Position numbers and translations under genes: made by a program. From positions 1-13,836 of the forward strand of contig JBBRZF010000086.1 in the NCBI GenBank assembly GCA_038236965.1: a stretch of DNA of 13,836 nt, read 5' to 3'. Within the stretch, counting starts at the first letter, position 1, and each line of letters begins with the position of its first letter. Under the pieces are notes generated by a model. The model did no database searches. It was not told where the DNA came from and saw only the letters and a list, made by a program, of their open reading frames with translations. Of the stretch, positions 13,589-13,836 are shown piece after piece. Origin of the DNA: JBBRZF01 sp038236965 (lineage in GTDB: Bacteria; Acidobacteriota; Terriglobia; Terriglobales; Acidobacteriaceae).

Positions 13589-13836
13589 CTCTCGGCACCC
13601 TCCCACCCCAGAGGAGTCATCCCAACCGCAGCGTAGCGAATGGGGCTCTCGGAACAAGGTACCCACCCCAGAGGCGTCATCCCGACCGCAGCGCAGCGAA
13701 TGGGGCTCTCGGAACAAGGTACCCACCCCAGAGGCGTCATCCCGACCGCAGCGTAGCGAATGGGGCTCTCGGAACAAGGTACCCACCCCAGAGGCGTCAT
13801 CCCGACCGCAGCGTAGCGAATGGGGCTCTCGGAACA
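13589..13836. repeat. 60-bp tandem repeat array, about four copies, running off the window
   Basis: The 60-bp unit (key words CCCACCCCAGAGG, GTCATCCC, CCGCAGCG, GCGAATGGGGCTCTCGGAACA) repeats head to tail with no spacers. From 13601 there are 3.9 units, and a shortened, diverged unit start lies at 13589-13600. Copies differ at only three positions: GAGGA/GAGGC, CCCA/CCCG and GCGT/GCGC. Because 60 is a multiple of three, all frames without a stop stay open, giving a 20-residue repeat on the minus strand that is probably not translated. The copy nearest the gene is the most diverged. Confidence 0.92.

Noticed and set aside
13268..13786. Minus-strand 172-residue repeat protein
   Set aside because: It is antisense to the Cdd1-like gene and stays open only because the repeat period is a multiple of three.
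13589..13836. CRISPR array
   Set aside because: The 60-bp units are contiguous, with no unique spacers and no cas genes nearby.

Overview
The window looks like chromosomal DNA of a soil-type Acidobacteriota (Terriglobia, Koribacter-like). This is an inference from gene content and repeat style, not a database match. The main pointers are a large Oar-type TonB-dependent outer-membrane protein with an N-terminal carboxypeptidase-regulatory-like domain, a CarD/greA pair, a Cdd1-type helix-hairpin-helix protein, and intergenic DNA crowded with TTGC-rich tracts and short GC-rich hairpins. Coding DNA is GC-rich with C/G-ending codons, which opens long but false antisense reading frames.

Layout, left to right. 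(1) The 3' end of an unrecognised gene (1-216), then a ClC-family chloride channel/antiporter (307-1725). (2) A bidirectional terminator separates ClC from a convergent CarD-type RNA polymerase-binding regulator (1821-2354, minus), which has a near-consensus promoter. (3) Divergent from carD is greA (2694-3167), overlapping by 4 nt a CDP-alcohol phosphatidyltransferase (3164-3814). (4) A repeat-rich gap (3815-4274). (5) A HigBA-type toxin-antitoxin operon on the minus strand: the antitoxin is intact, but the toxin carries a one-base frameshift. An 18-bp perfect palindrome overlaps the operon promoter. (6) A broken HExxH metalloprotease-like gene (5140-5965, minus), frameshifted by one extra copy of a 4-bp repeat and flanked by a second, degraded copy of the asnA 3' end and terminator. 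(7) asnA, ammonia-dependent asparagine synthetase (6046-7182, minus), divergent from an isoaspartyl peptidase/L-asparaginase (7484-8407), so asparagine synthesis and breakdown sit back to back. (8) The 1181-residue Oar-like outer-membrane protein (8601-12146). (9) Two small genes, one unrecognised with an internal duplication (12493-13008) and one Cdd1-like (13274-13561), set among composite hairpin repeats. (10) A 60-bp tandem repeat array running off the right edge.

The most unusual part is 4598-5994: two adjacent accessory genes, each inactivated by a single small frameshift, next to a duplicated asnA 3' end. This reads as a small decaying insertion between conserved genes. The second notable part is a repeat family (hairpins TATGCC...GGCATA and CCCGGACG...CGTCCGGG/GCGAGC...GCTCGC) whose members keep their stems despite base changes.
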